The translations under genes were made by a program, and so were the position numbers. The notes under the pieces were generated by a model. The model saw only the letters and a list, made by a program, of their open reading frames with translations, ran no database searches and was not told the origin of the DNA. Source: Iamia sp963728655 (GTDB lineage: Bacteria; Actinomycetota; Acidimicrobiia; Acidimicrobiales; Iamiaceae). From it: a stretch of 64,000 nucleotides of DNA. This document shows, piece by piece, positions 1 to 8,644 of the stretch. Within the stretch, counting starts at the first letter, position 1; each line of letters opens with the position of its first letter. The stretch lies in assembly GCA_963728655.1 (NCBI GenBank), contig CAVSLD010000006.1, positions 558,001 through 622,000 on the forward strand. The letters are read 5' to 3'.

Positions 1-1514
1 GCATCGGAGGCGTCGCGGGCCAGGATGCGGGCCCGGGTGCGACGGCTGAGCACGTCGTCGACGCTGCGGGCCATCTCGTGGCGGGCGGCGTAGACGGCCT
101 CGGCCCGCAGGTAGGGGAGGCCCTCGACCAGGGGGCGGGCCAGGTCCGGGTCGCGGTCGACCATGGCCAGCAGGGTGCGGGCCTCGCCCCCGTAGCGCCG
201 GGCCAGGTGCCCGGTGCGGTCGTCGGCGCCGGTGAGGAGGGCCTCGAAGCCCTCGGCGCCGCGGAGGGCCAGCTTCGAGGTGCGGCTCTTCCGGGCGGCC
301 CGGGGGAGGGGGCCGGGGAGCCCGTCGACCACGGCGTCGATGGTGTCGGCCGCCATCTCCCGGTAGGTGGTGAGCTTGCCGCCGGTGATGGTGGTGACCC
401 CCGACGGCGACGGGGCGACCTTGTGCTTGCGGGACAGGTCGGCGGTGCGGCCCGACGAGGCCGACTTCACCAGCGGCCGCAGCCCGGCCCAGGTGCCGAC
501 CACGTCGTCGGTGGTGATGGTGCCCTGGATGGCCCCGTTGATGGCCCGCAGCAGGTAGGCGACGTCCTCGGCGGTGCACTGCGGGTCCGAGACGGGCCCG
601 TCGTAGTCGGTGTCGGTGGTGCCGATGTAGGTGAGGTCGCCCCAGGGCACGACGAACACCGAGCGCTTGTCGCCGGGCACGGGCACGACGGCGGCGATCC
701 GGTTCTGGACCAGCCGCCACGGGACGGTGATGTGCACGCCCTTGGCCGGGCGGATGGAGTCCGGGTGGGTGCCCTCGTCGAGGGCCCGGACGTCGTCGGC
801 CCACACCCCGCCGGCGTTGATGACCGCCCGGCAGGCGATGGTGACCTCGACGCCGTCGGCCTCGACCCGGGCCGCGGTGACCCGGCCGTCGGCGTCCTTG
901 TCCAGGCCCACCAGGCGGGTGCCGTTGGCGACGGCGGCACCGTGGTCGATGGCCGCGGTGCGGGCCAGGGTGAGGGTGAGGCGGGCGTCGTCGGCCTGGG
1001 CGTCGTAGTAGAGGTACGACGCCGCCAGGCGGTCGGCCCGCAGCGTGGGCATGTAGCCCACCGCCTCGTCGGCCGAGATGCGCTCGTGGCGCTTGCCGAT
1101 GCGCAGCCCGCCGGTGAGGTCGTAGGCCCACATGGCCGACCCCAGGGCTCGGGACAGCTTGGGGTTCAGCACGCCGCCCTTGCCGGTGAACATCGGGATC
1201 AGGAACGGCAGCACCTGGACCAGGTGCGGGGCGTTGCGCAGCAGGCGCTGGCGCTCGTGGAGGGCCTGGTAGACGAGGCCGACCTCGCCCTGCTGGAGGT
1301 AGCGGAGGCCACCGTGGACCAGCTTGGAGGACTTCGACGAGGTGCCCGAGGCGAAGTCGTCGCGCTCGACGAGGCCCGTGCGCAGGCCACGGGAGGCGGC
1401 ATCGAGGGCGCAGCCGGCGCCGGTGATGCCGCCGCCGACCACGAGCACGTCGACACCGTCGTCGGCCATCCGGCGCAGGGCGTCGGCCCGGTCGAACCAC
1501 CCGGGGCCGATCAC
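1..1514 (-). CDS. glpD: Glycerol-3-phosphate dehydrogenase (FAD), 3' end beyond window
   Basis: FAD-dependent oxidation of glycerol 3-phosphate to dihydroxyacetone phosphate at the membrane. About 504 codons are visible without a stop, so the C-terminus lies outside the window. Residues 27-34 read GGGITGAG, the dinucleotide-binding loop, followed by the family motif SGTSSKSSKLVHGGLRYL and later FVVPWGDLTYIGTTDTDYDG, which carries the glpD signature. The GTG at 1514 gives ten residues before a plausible ATG at 1469; both suit the family, and I prefer the GTG because an in-frame coding bias continues to it. It is divergent from the reductase gene at 1619. Identity is firm from the motifs; only the start is open. 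Confidence 0.93.
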   Translation of the reverse strand, partial: MIGPGWFDRADALRRMADDGVDVLVVGGGITGAGCALDAASRGLRTGLVERDDFASGTSSKSSKLVHGGLRYLQQGEVGLVYQALHERQRLLRNAPHLVQVLPFLIPMFTGKGGVLNPKLSRALGSAMWAYDLTGGLRIGKRHERISADEAVGYMPTLRADRLAASYLYYDAQADDARLTLTLARTAAIDHGAAVANGTRLVGLDKDADGRVTAARVEADGVEVTIACRAVINAGGVWADDVRALDEGTHPDSIRPAKGVHITVPWRLVQNRIAAVVPVPGDKRSVFVVPWGDLTYIGTTDTDYDGPVSDPQCTAEDVAYLLRAINGAIQGTITTDDVVGTWAGLRPLVKSASSGRTADLSRKHKVAPSPSGVTTITGGKLTTYREMAADTIDAVVDGLPGPLPRAARKSRTSKLALRGAEGFEALLTGADDRTGHLARRYGGEARTLLAMVDRDPDLARPLVEGLPYLRAEAVYAARHEMARSVDDVLSRRTRARILARDASD

Positions 1515-1605
1515 GGGCGGGCCTGGGGGAGGGGGGCGGACATGGCGGCCGAGCCTACGGGGGCCCGGGGCTCCGGCCCCAGTGGGAGGCACGCGGCACC
1601 CGCCG

Positions 1606-1611
1606 TACCCT
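1606..1611 (+). promoter_or_regulatory. -10 box TACCCT, probable leaderless start
   Basis: TACCCT ends seven bases before the ATG at 1619, the spacing expected if transcription begins at the start codon. No Shine-Dalgarno sequence is present between them. Confidence 0.4.
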
Positions 1612-1618
1612 CGACCCC

Positions 1619-2286
1619 ATGATCGTCACCGTCGTCGGCGGCCACGGCCAGATCGCCCGCCGCCTCTCCCGCCTGCTCACCGAGGACGGCCACACCGTCC
1701 GGGCCCTGGTGCGCAACCCCGCCCACCTCGACGACGTCGCGGACGACGGCGCCGAGGGCGTCGTCTGCGACATCGAGGACGACGCCGCCGACGTGGACGG
1801 GGCGGTGGCCGGATCCGACGCCATCGTGTTCGCGGCCGGCGCCGGTCCCGGCAGCGGGGCCGAGCGCAAGCTCACCGTCGACCAGCAGGGCGTGGCCCGC
1901 ACCGTCGCCGCGGCGGAGGCGCGGGGCGTGGGGCGCTACGTCGTGATCAGCGCCATGGGCGCCGACGACGCCCCCGACGACGACGAGGTCTTCAGCACCT
2001 ACCTGCGGGCCAAGGCCGAGGCCGATCGCATCGCCCTGGCCTCCAGCCTCGACGTCACCGTCGTGCGCCCGGGTGGCCTCACCGACGACCCGGGCACCGG
2101 CGCGGTGACGGTGGGGGCCGACGTGGGCCGGGGTTCAGGTGCCCCGTGACGACGTGGCCGCGGTCGTCGCCGCCGTGCTGGTCGACGGCAGCACCGTCGG
2201 CCACACCTTCGAGGTGGTGGGTGGCCCCACCCCCGATCGCCGAGGCGGTGGCCGAGGTGGCCGCGGTCCCCGAGCCCGAGGCGTGA
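1619..2286 (+). CDS. NAD(P)-binding NmrA/SDR-like reductase (frame broken twice)
   Basis: Atypical short-chain dehydrogenase of the NmrA/YwnB type. The N-terminus has the Rossmann loop GGHGQI at residues 7-12, and the middle reads RYVVISAMGADD, the usual strand with catalytic-site serine region. The frame breaks at about 2134 (an extra G in a CGGGGTT run) and about 2237 (an extra C in a CCCCC run). Removing both gives a 221-residue protein with the expected VPRDDVAAVVAAVL and TFEVVGG C-terminal elements, close to the usual family length. Substrate cannot be told from sequence. Both breaks look like consensus errors rather than decay, because every family element is present in order. Confidence 0.8.
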
Positions 2287-2319
2287 CCGACGACCCCTCG
2301 GTCGTGCGCCGATTGCTCG

Positions 2320-2336
2320 TCGACAATCGTTGTCGA
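2320..2336 (+). promoter_or_regulatory. Inverted-repeat operator (Fur/PerR-type) over the -35 region
   Basis: TCGACAA-TCG-TTGTCGA is a perfect 7-3-7 inverted repeat, AT-rich against its surroundings. Its right arm supplies a -35-like TTGTCG, followed 18 bases later by the -10 box TAGGGT (2354-2359), seven bases before the GTG at 2367. The placement suggests autorepression by the Fur-family product. Fur-family boxes are often 7-1-7, so the longer spacer is a difference from the textbook site. Confidence 0.55.
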
Positions 2337-2366
2337 TCAGCCGAGCCGCGCGGTAGGGTCCTCTCC

Positions 2367-2833
2367 GTGAGGTCCCCCGACGAGCTGACCGACCTGTTCC
2401 GGGCCCGCGGCCTGAAGGTCACCCCCCAGCGGCAGTGCATCTTCGGCGTGCTGCACGACAGCTCGGCCCACCCCACGGCCGAGGCGGTCCACGCCGACGT
2501 CGTGGAGCACATGCCCACCGTGTCGCTCCGGACCGTGTACCAGACCCTCAACGACCTGGCCGCCATGGGCGAGCTGGTGTCGCTGGACCTGGGCACCGGC
2601 TCGACCCGGTTCGACCCCACCCTCGACCCGCACCACCACATGGTCTGCGACCGCTGCGGTCGGATCCACGACCTCCACGCCGCCTTCGGCGAGGTGGCCG
2701 TGCCCGAGGGCGCTGCGGGACGGCTTCACCATCACCGCCACCGAGATCGTCTTCCGAGGCCTCTGCGAGCACTGCTCGTCGGCCGGACGACGGCGCCCTC
2801 GGCGGCACCCGGGCCACCGCGGCCCACACCTAG
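2367..2833 (+). CDS. Fur-family peroxide/metal repressor (PerR-like), two frame breaks
   Basis: DNA-binding winged-helix repressor of the Fur superfamily. The N-terminal domain reads LKVTPQRQCIF and TVSLRTVYQTLNDL (recognition helix), then the metal site DPHHHMVCDRCGRIHDL with the first structural CxxC. The second zinc CxxC (CEHCSSA) lies after frame breaks at about 2709 (extra G before GCGCTG) and about 2790. Repaired length is 154 residues, normal for the family. The immediate neighbour is rubrerythrin, a classic PerR target in other bacteria, so peroxide sensing is the likely role; this is inference. The start is chosen from the -10 box placement. Confidence 0.85.
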
Positions 2834-2874
2834 GCCGCTCGCGGCCGGATCCACCAACCACAGGAGACACACAC

Positions 2875-3294
2875 ATGGCTGAGCTCAAGGGCTCCCAGAC
2901 CGAGTCGAACCTCAAGGAGGCCTTCGCCGGCGAGAGCCAGGCGAACCGGCGCTACCTCTACTTCGCCCAGAAGGCGGACGTCGAGGGCGAGCCGGACATC
3001 GCCGCCCTCTTCCGCTCCGTGGCGGAGGGTGAGACCGGCCACGCCTTCGGCCACTTCGACTTCCTCGCCGAGACCGGCGACCCCGCCACCGGCGAGCCCG
3101 TCGGGCCGACCGCCGAGAACCTCAAGTCGGCCATCGCCGGCGAGACCTACGAGTACACCCAGATGTACCCGGGCTTCGCCAAGACGGCCCGCGAGGAGGG
3201 CTTCGAGGAGGTCGCCGAGTGGCTCGAGACCCTCGCCCGGGCCGAGAAGAGCCACGCCGGCCGCTTCGAGAAGGGCCTCGAGGCGCTCGCCTGA
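2875..3294 (+). CDS. Rubrerythrin (diiron domain only)
   Basis: Four-helix diiron protein that reduces hydrogen peroxide. At 139 residues it has only the erythrin domain and lacks the C-terminal rubredoxin domain. The expected iron ligands are present: E20 in AGESQANRRY, the pair E53/H56 in EGETGHAF, the third helix AGETYEY, and the terminal AEKSHAGRF. A clear Shine-Dalgarno (CAGGAG) precedes the ATG. Without its own rubredoxin, electrons must come from another donor. It sits between the PerR-like gene and the DUF3501 gene, a grouping recurrent with rubrerythrins. Confidence 0.93.
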   Translation: MAELKGSQTESNLKEAFAGESQANRRYLYFAQKADVEGEPDIAALFRSVAEGETGHAFGHFDFLAETGDPATGEPVGPTAENLKSAIAGETYEYTQMYPGFAKTAREEGFEEVAEWLETLARAEKSHAGRFEKGLEALA

Positions 3295-3348
3295 GCACCC
3301 CTCCCGTCGCCGGGCCCGTCCCGGCGGCACCCCGGTCCTGACCCGTCC

Positions 3349-3393
3349 GACGCCTCCGGTCGCCGCCCCTCCTGCGGGCGGCGACCGGGCGTC
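3349..3393 (+). terminator. Strong GC hairpin terminator after rubrerythrin
   Basis: A 13-bp perfect stem (3356-3368 with 3376-3388, seven-base loop) is extended by GACGC/GCGTC at 3349-3353 and 3389-3393. There is no U-tract, as is common in actinobacteria. Together with the gap, it suggests rubrerythrin is transcribed separately or with attenuation into the next gene. Confidence 0.6.
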
Positions 3394-3470
3394 GGCGGGA
3401 CCACGGCCCCCACCCCGCGGCCCCGCCCTCGGGCGCGGCGCGCCCCGCCACCTCACGGAGAGCACCCCGC

Positions 3471-4074
3471 ATGTCCAAGCTGACCCTCGACGACATCGCC
3501 GACCAGCGCGCCTACGACCGCGAGCGCGAGGCGTTCCGCACCCACGTCATCGCCCTGAAGAAGCGGCGCCGCCTCGCCGTGGGGCCCTTCGTCACCCTGC
3601 TGTTCGAGAACCGCGACACCATCCGCTTCCAGATCCAGGAGATGGCCCGGGTCGAGCGGATCAGCACCGACGAGGGCATCCAGGACGAGCTGGACACCTA
3701 CAACCCGCTCATCCCCGAGCCCGGCCACCTGGCCGCGACCCTCTTCATCGAGCTCACCGACGAGTACTCGATGATGGAGTGGTTCCCCCGCCTGGTGGGC
3801 ATCGAGACCGCGGTCGAGCTGCGGCTGGGCGCCGGCGACGACGCCACCGTCGTGCACTGCCAGGTCGACCCCGACCACCAGCGCCAGCTGACCCGCGAGG
3901 AGGCCACCGCGGCAGTGCACTACGTCCACTTCCGGCTCACCCCCTCGGAGGTCGACGCCGTCGCGTCGGGCCCCGCCCGCCTGGCCGTGGCCCACCCCGC
4001 CTACGACCACGAGGTGGACCTCTCCGACGAGACCCGTGCCGAGCTGGTGGCCGACCTGCGGGGCGAGGGCCTGA
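3471..4074 (+). CDS. DUF3501 family protein
   Basis: Conserved protein of unknown biochemical role that recurs beside rubrerythrin. It begins MSKLTLDDIADQRAYDRER and contains the family stretches RLAVGPFVTLLFENRDTI and YNPLIPEPGHLAATLFIEL. The direct reading runs on into whiB, but removing one G from the CGGGGCG run at about 4060 gives ADLRARA and a TGA at 4072-4074, so the repaired protein is 200 residues, the usual size. Its neighbours point to a part in peroxide or iron handling; that role is inferred only from context. Confidence 0.82.
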
Positions 4075-4209
4075 CGCACCCCCACCAGCGGGAACCCATC
4101 TGGACAGGCCCCCCGGGCCACGGCGATACTCGCTCCTTCCCCGCCCGGACGTGGTCACGTGCCGGAGAGACGCCTCGCGACGCAGCCGCAGACCGCAGTC
4201 AGGCGACCG

Positions 4210-4458
4210 ATGAGCGATCCGCTGAACACCCAGCCGTGGCGGCGGCAGGCCGCGTGCAAGGGCCTGGACCCGTCGATCTTCTACCCGGCCGACGACGAGG
4301 ACGAGTGCCTCGACGCCAAGGCCGTCTGCGCCCTGTGCCCCGTCGCCGACCCCTGCCTGGAGCACGCCCTCGGCGTCCGCGAGAAGGTCGGGATCTGGGG
4401 CGGGTGCACCGAGCGCGAGCGTCGGCGCATCATCCGCCAGCGGCGCCGATCGGCCTAG
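4210..4458 (+). CDS. WhiB-family Fe-S transcription factor
   Basis: Small iron-sulfur regulator restricted to actinobacteria, binding the primary sigma factor. The 82-residue protein has the four cluster cysteines C16, C40, C43 and C49 (C...CxxCxxxxxC), then GIWGG at residues 61-65 and the basic tail RRRIIRQRRR. Two further cysteines (C33, C66) are present. The tail has no WhiB7-type AT hook, so it is closer to the WhiB2/WhmD class, though I would not assign a subfamily. The ATG at 4210 is preferred to an upstream ATG at 4159 because homology starts near it. Confidence 0.93.
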   Translation: MSDPLNTQPWRRQAACKGLDPSIFYPADDEDECLDAKAVCALCPVADPCLEHALGVREKVGIWGGCTERERRRIIRQRRRSA

Positions 4459-4465
4459 GGCCCCC

Positions 4466-4997
4466 GTGACCGAGCCCGGGCCCGCCGGGCGACGAGGCCG
4501 AGGGTCGTCGTCCGCCGCATCCGGGCCGACGAGGGGGCCCGCCTGCGTCAGGTGCGCCTCGAGGCCATCGCCGAGAGCCCGGGGGAGTTCACGACCCGCC
4601 TGGAGGCGGCCGAGGCCCGCCCGCCGTCGGCCTGGGACCGGGTGGCCGAGGCCCACAGCGCGGCGGCCGACCAGGCCACCTGGTTCGCCGATGCCGACGG
4701 CACCACCGCCGGGATGGTCGAGCGCCTTCCGCACCGACGACGGCGCCGTGACCATGACCTCCCTGTGGTCGGCGCCCGGGTTCCGCCGCCAGGGCGTGGC
4801 CGACGCGCCTGGTGGCCACCGTGCGCGACTGGGCCCGGTCCGGCGGCGCCCACGAGCTGCGCCAGTGGCTGGTGGAGCGCAACGCCCACGCCCGGGCCTT
4901 CCACGACGCCCTGGGCTTCGTGCCCACCGGGTCCGAGCGGCCCTACGAGCCCCAGCCCCGCCTCCGCGAGGTCGAGCTCCGCCTGCCGCTGGCCTGA
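4466..4997 (+). CDS. GNAT-family N-acetyltransferase (four frame breaks)
   Basis: Acetyl-CoA dependent acetyltransferase. Pieces in three frames join into one protein of about 175 residues: VVVRRIRADEGARLRQVRLEAI, then TDDGAVTMTSLWSAPGFRRQGVA (the acetyl-CoA-binding RRQGxA loop) and NAHARAFHDALGFVPTGS, the classic GNAT C-terminal motif. Four one-base insertions are needed, two near 4494-4507 and one each near 4724 and 4807. The GTG lies seven bases after the whiB stop, so the two may be cotranscribed. The acceptor substrate is unknown. Confidence 0.78.
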
Positions 4998-5040
4998 GCG
5001 GCGCCGACACCCCCTCGCCGGGCCCGGGGGGCCGTGCTCC

Positions 5041-5046
5041 TAGGTT
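5041..5046 (+). promoter_or_regulatory. -10 box TAGGTT before trpD
   Basis: TAGGTT lies eight bases before the trpD ATG with no Shine-Dalgarno between, compatible with a leaderless transcript. No TRAP, T-box or leader-peptide structure is visible. Confidence 0.4.
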
Positions 5047-5054
5047 CGGCGCCC

Positions 5055-6142
5055 ATGACCGACGCCGCCCCGCCCCCGGACGCCGCCCCCGCCCTGGCCG
5101 AGCTGGGCGGCTGGCCCCAGGTGCTCGGTGCCCTGACCCAGCGGCGCGACCTCACCCCCGCCGAGGCCCGGGCGGCCATGGCCGAGGTGCTGGCCGGCGA
5201 GGCGACCCCGGCCCAGATCGCCGGGTTCATCGTGGCCCTGCGCATGAAGGGGGAGACCACCAGCGAGATGGGCGGGCTGCTCGACGCCATGCTCGGCGGC
5301 GTCGGAGCGGGTGCCGCTCCCGTCGGTCGAGGGCGTGGTCGACATCGTGGGCACCGGCGGCGACCGCAGCCACTCGATCAACGTCTCCACCATCTCCGCC
5401 CTGGTCGTGGCGGGTGCCGGCGCCAAGGTCTGCAAGCACGGCAACCGGGCCGCCTCGTCGTCGTGCGGGTCGGCCGACCTGCTCGAGGCCCTGGGCGTGG
5501 TGATCGACCTCGGCCCGGAGGGCGTGGCCCGCTGCGTGGCCGACGCCGGGATCGGCTTCTGCTTCGCCCCCCGCTTCCACGCCTCCATGCGCCACGCCGG
5601 GCCCGACCCGCAGGGAGCTCGGCGTGCCCACGGTGTTCAACATCCTCGGGCCGCTGGCCAACCCGGCCCGGGTGCGCCGCTACGTGGTCGGCGTGGGAGA
5701 CCCGTCGATGGCCGAGCGCATGGCCGAGGTGCTCCTGTCCCACGGCGCCGAGCGGGCCTTCGTGGTCCACGGCGGCGACGGCCTCGACGAGATCACCATC
5801 ACCACCACCTCCAACGTCATCGAGGTGGTCGACGGCGAGGTCCGGCCCCTCACCGTCGACCCGACCGCCTACGACCTCGGCCCGGCCCACCTCGACGAGC
5901 TGCGCGGGGGCGACCCGGCCACCAACGCCCGGCTGGCCCGGGCCGTGCTGGCCGGCGACGACGGCCCGCACCGCGACATCGTGGTGCTCAACGCGGCCGC
6001 CGGCCTGGTGGCCGCGGGTGCCGCCCCCGACTACGCCGCAGGGGTGGCCATGGCCCGCACCGCGCTGGACTCCGGTGCGGCCTCCGACGCCCTCGACGGC
6101 CTGGTGGCCACCTCGGTCGCGGCCCGCACCGAGGGCCTCTGA
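5055..6142 (+). CDS. trpD: Anthranilate phosphoribosyltransferase (two frame breaks)
   Basis: Second step of tryptophan synthesis, joining anthranilate to phosphoribosyl pyrophosphate. Family motifs are all visible: DIVGTGGDRSHSINVST (PRPP loop), CKHGNRAASSSCGSAD, the HAGP-RRELGVPTVFNILGPL segment and HGGDGLDEIT. Two extra bases, at about 5302 (GTCGGAGCGG) and about 5603 (GCCGGGCCC), break the frame; their removal gives 361 residues, a normal length. No other trp gene is nearby, so the pathway is dispersed, as in many actinobacteria. An essential biosynthetic enzyme disrupted only by G/C-run insertions argues for sequence error. Confidence 0.93.
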
Positions 6143-6159
6143 GCCGCGCGGAGGCCCGC

Positions 6160-6774
6160 TCAGGCCCCGGGCCGGGCCTGGGGGCGGGAGCCGGGCTCGG
6201 TCTCGGGCACGGCGTAGGGGCTGACGCGGTCGATCCCCGCCTCGGCCTCCAGCTGGGTGACCTCCCGGCGGGCGGCCTCCAGGGTGTCGAGCTGGTCGGC
6301 CAGCTGGTCGAGGGCGCTGCGCTGGCCGGCTGCCACCCGAGGGGCCTGGGACTGGGCCGCCTCCACCGAGAGCTGGCCCGCCAGGCGCTCCACCTCCCGC
6401 ACCCGGGTCGAGAGGGCGGCGACGTGGGCCCGGCGGGTCTTGGCCGGCATGCGGGCGGTGACGACCACGTGGCCGTCGAGGGCCACGGCCTCGGCCTCCA
6501 GCTCGCGGGCGATCTCGGCCAGCTGCGGGTTGGCCGTGGGGGTGGCGGCCGCGGATCGGGCCACCGCCACCGCGCTGCGCAGGCGCCGGTGGAGACGGGG
6601 GTTGGCGGTGGGCTTGGCCAGCCACGAGGTCGGTGCCGCGGTGGCCACCTCGGGACTGACCCGGTTGCGCCGGGACAGGGCCCGGGCCCCCAGCAGGGCG
6701 GCGATGAGCAGGACGACCACGGTGGCCGCGCCCAGCCCCATGAGCACCAGGAGCAGGGTGACGAGGGTCTCCAT
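6160..6774 (-). CDS. Single-pass membrane protein with coiled-coil region
   Basis: I do not recognise a named family. The 204-residue product has an N-terminal membrane helix (METLVTLLLVLMGLGAATVV and on to about residue 30), then a charged alpha-helical cytoplasmic portion with the heptad-like stretch around RVREVERLAGQLSVEAAQSQ and DQLADQLDTLEAARREV. It starts 12 bases after the stop of the exonuclease-UvrC fusion upstream on the same strand and is probably cotranscribed with it. Convergent with trpD, 17 bp between stops. Confidence 0.7.
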   Translation of the reverse strand: METLVTLLLVLMGLGAATVVVLLIAALLGARALSRRNRVSPEVATAAPTSWLAKPTANPRLHRRLRSAVAVARSAAATPTANPQLAEIARELEAEAVALDGHVVVTARMPAKTRRAHVAALSTRVREVERLAGQLSVEAAQSQAPRVAAGQRSALDQLADQLDTLEAARREVTQLEAEAGIDRVSPYAVPETEPGSRPQARPGA

Positions 6775-6785
6775 CGCCCGCGAGG

Positions 6786-8570
6786 CTACCGGGGGCCGGC
6801 GGCCCCCGACAGGGCGGACGACCGGGCTCGGACCGGGCCTCGTCGTCCGGCGCCGGCCCGTCCGGGGGACCGGTCCGGGGCCCGGTCGGCAGCGGTGGGC
6901 CGGGGCGGGCGGGCCGAGAAGTCGGGGAGGGCGGGCCACGCCGAGGCCAGGCCGCCGGTGCTGGAGACGATCCGGACCCGCCCCGCCGCCCGGTCGAGCC
7001 AGGCGGCCACGCAGAGCACCTCGGCGGTGAGGGCGTCGGAGGCCACCGGCCCGGGGCCCTCGTCGACCGGCGGCGAGACGCCGGCCACCAGGTCGAGCGA
7101 GCGGACCTGGCCGTCGGGGCCCCACGCCGAGGTGAGGACCCCGCCCTCGAGCACGACCCCGGCTCCGCCGGGCAGGGCCAGCTCGGTGCGGCCGCTGGCC
7201 CGCAGGGCCTCGACCCGCCGGCCGCGGCGCAGGGCGGCCACGACGGCGACGGCCCGGTCGCGCACGTCGGCCGCCTCCTCGAACCGCTCGGCCGCGGCCA
7301 GGCGGTCCATCTGCTCGGCGAGGGGCGAGAGCAGGAGGTCGGGGCGCGACCCCCATCCGGCCCGCACCGCAGCGACGACCCGTGCGTAGACCTCGGGGTC
7401 GAGGTCGCCCGTGCACGGGCACAGGGCCCGCCCCAGCTGCGCCGGGGCGCACGGTGCCCCCCGTCGGCCGGGCCGGCCGGTGCACCGGCGAAGCGGCAGG
7501 GCCGTCTGCACCGCCTCGACCACCCGCGCCGCGGCCCGGTGCGACGGGAACGGCCCCAGGTGGTCGGCCGCCGACCCCTTCACCGTGCGCACCACCGACA
7601 GCCGGGGGAAGGCCTCGTCGGTGAGGCGGACCCAGGCCCGGCTGCCCCGGGCCCGGCCCTGGCGGTTGAACCGGGGGTCGTGGGCCCGGATGAGGCGCAG
7701 CTCGAGCACCGCGGCCTCGAGCGTGGAGCTGCACACGACGGTGTCGACGGCCTCGGTCTCGCGGAGCAGCTGGCCGACCTTCCGGCGCTCGTCGCCGGAG
7801 AAGTAGGAGCGGACCCGGGAGCGCAGGTCGGTGGCCTTGCCCACGTAGAGCACCCGTCCGGACCGGTCGCGGAACCGGTAGACGCCCGGCGCCCGGGGCA
7901 GGTGCTCGGTGAGGCGCAGCTTGGCCGCCTGCGGGTGCCGGGCCATGGTGGGCAGCTCGATCAGGTCGTCGAGGCCCAGGACCCCGAGGCCGGCGGCCCG
8001 CTCCAGCAGGGCGTGCAGCAGGTCGCCGGTGGCCAGGGCGTCGTCGAGGGCGCGGTGCGAGGGCTGGTGGGGGAGGCGCAGGCGCGAGGCGAGGGTGCCC
8101 AGGCGGCAGTTGGGCACCTCGTCGCGGACGAGGCGGCGGGCCAGGGCGCACGTGTCGACGACCCGGTTGGTGAACCGGGGTCGGCCGTGGCTCTCGAGGG
8201 CGGCGTTGAGGAAGCCCATGTCGTAGCGGACGTTGTGACCGACGATGACGGCGTCGCCGACGAAGTCGACGAAGGCGCTCAGCACCGGCCCGAGGCGGGG
8301 CGCGGGGAGCACCATGGCGTCGGTGATGCCGGTGAGGACCGTGATCTTGGGCGGGATGGACAGTCCCGGGTTCACCAGCGTCTGGAACGTGCCCAGGCAC
8401 TCGCCGCCGCGCAGGCGGACGGCCCCGACCTCGGTGATGCCCCCGTCCTCGGCCCGTCCCCCGGTGGTCTCGATGTCGAGCACGCAGAAGGTGACCTGGT
8501 GCAGCGGTGTGCCGAGCTCGTCGAGGCTGGTCTGGCCGACCACCCCGTCGGTCCTCCTCGTCCCGGCCAC
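6786..8570 (-). CDS. DEDD exonuclease-UvrC (GIY-YIG) fusion
   Basis: A fusion known from actinobacteria (Rv2191-like) that joins a DnaQ-type 3'-5' exonuclease to a UvrC-type GIY-YIG nuclease, presumably acting in DNA repair. The exonuclease part begins VTFCVLDIETTG and continues GHNVRYDMGFLN and SHRALDDA, giving the DEDD acidic residues. The second part has GVYRFRDRSGRVLYVGKA, the GIY-YIG core, then a UvrB-interaction-like segment (DRLAAAERFEEAADVRDR). I chose the GTG at 8570, giving 594 residues, because the -10 box TACCGT (8579-8584, minus strand) lies just before it; a TTG at 8606 is the longer alternative. Confidence 0.88.
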   Translation of the reverse strand: MAGTRRTDGVVGQTSLDELGTPLHQVTFCVLDIETTGGRAEDGGITEVGAVRLRGGECLGTFQTLVNPGLSIPPKITVLTGITDAMVLPAPRLGPVLSAFVDFVGDAVIVGHNVRYDMGFLNAALESHGRPRFTNRVVDTCALARRLVRDEVPNCRLGTLASRLRLPHQPSHRALDDALATGDLLHALLERAAGLGVLGLDDLIELPTMARHPQAAKLRLTEHLPRAPGVYRFRDRSGRVLYVGKATDLRSRVRSYFSGDERRKVGQLLRETEAVDTVVCSSTLEAAVLELRLIRAHDPRFNRQGRARGSRAWVRLTDEAFPRLSVVRTVKGSAADHLGPFPSHRAAARVVEAVQTALPLRRCTGRPGRRGAPCAPAQLGRALCPCTGDLDPEVYARVVAAVRAGWGSRPDLLLSPLAEQMDRLAAAERFEEAADVRDRAVAVVAALRRGRRVEALRASGRTELALPGGAGVVLEGGVLTSAWGPDGQVRSLDLVAGVSPPVDEGPGPVASDALTAEVLCVAAWLDRAAGRVRIVSSTGGLASAWPALPDFSARPPRPTAADRAPDRSPGRAGAGRRGPVRARSSALSGAAGPR

Positions 8571-8578
8571 CCCGCCGA

Positions 8579-8584
8579 CGGTAG
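8579..8584 (-). promoter_or_regulatory. -10 box TACCGT, minus strand
   Basis: TACCGT on the minus strand ends eight bases before the GTG at 8570. It forms a divergent pair with the plus-strand TACAGT at 8633, so both genes may be read from leaderless transcripts. Confidence 0.4.
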
Positions 8585-8632
8585 GCGAACACCTGTACCC
8601 CGTCAACGGGCGGCGGGCCGGTGCCTGCTCGG

Positions 8633-8638
8633 TACAGT
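8633..8638 (+). promoter_or_regulatory. -10 box TACAGT, leaderless start
   Basis: TACAGT ends six bases before the GTG at 8645. The same arrangement, GGTACAGTGC followed by a GTG, recurs before the HTH gene at 52178. Confidence 0.45.
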
Positions 8639-8644
8639 GCGCCC

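Noticed and set aside
78..1622. 514-residue plus-strand reading frame rich in Gly, Ala and Val
   Set aside because: It is the antisense shadow of glpD; the minus strand carries the FAD motif and family signatures.
2713..3294. Possible Fur-rubrerythrin fusion, since one frame runs from the Fur C-terminus into rubrerythrin without a stop
   Set aside because: It requires reading through non-conserved sequence, and repairing one extra base restores a normal Fur end with TAG at 2831-2833. Rubrerythrin has its own Shine-Dalgarno.
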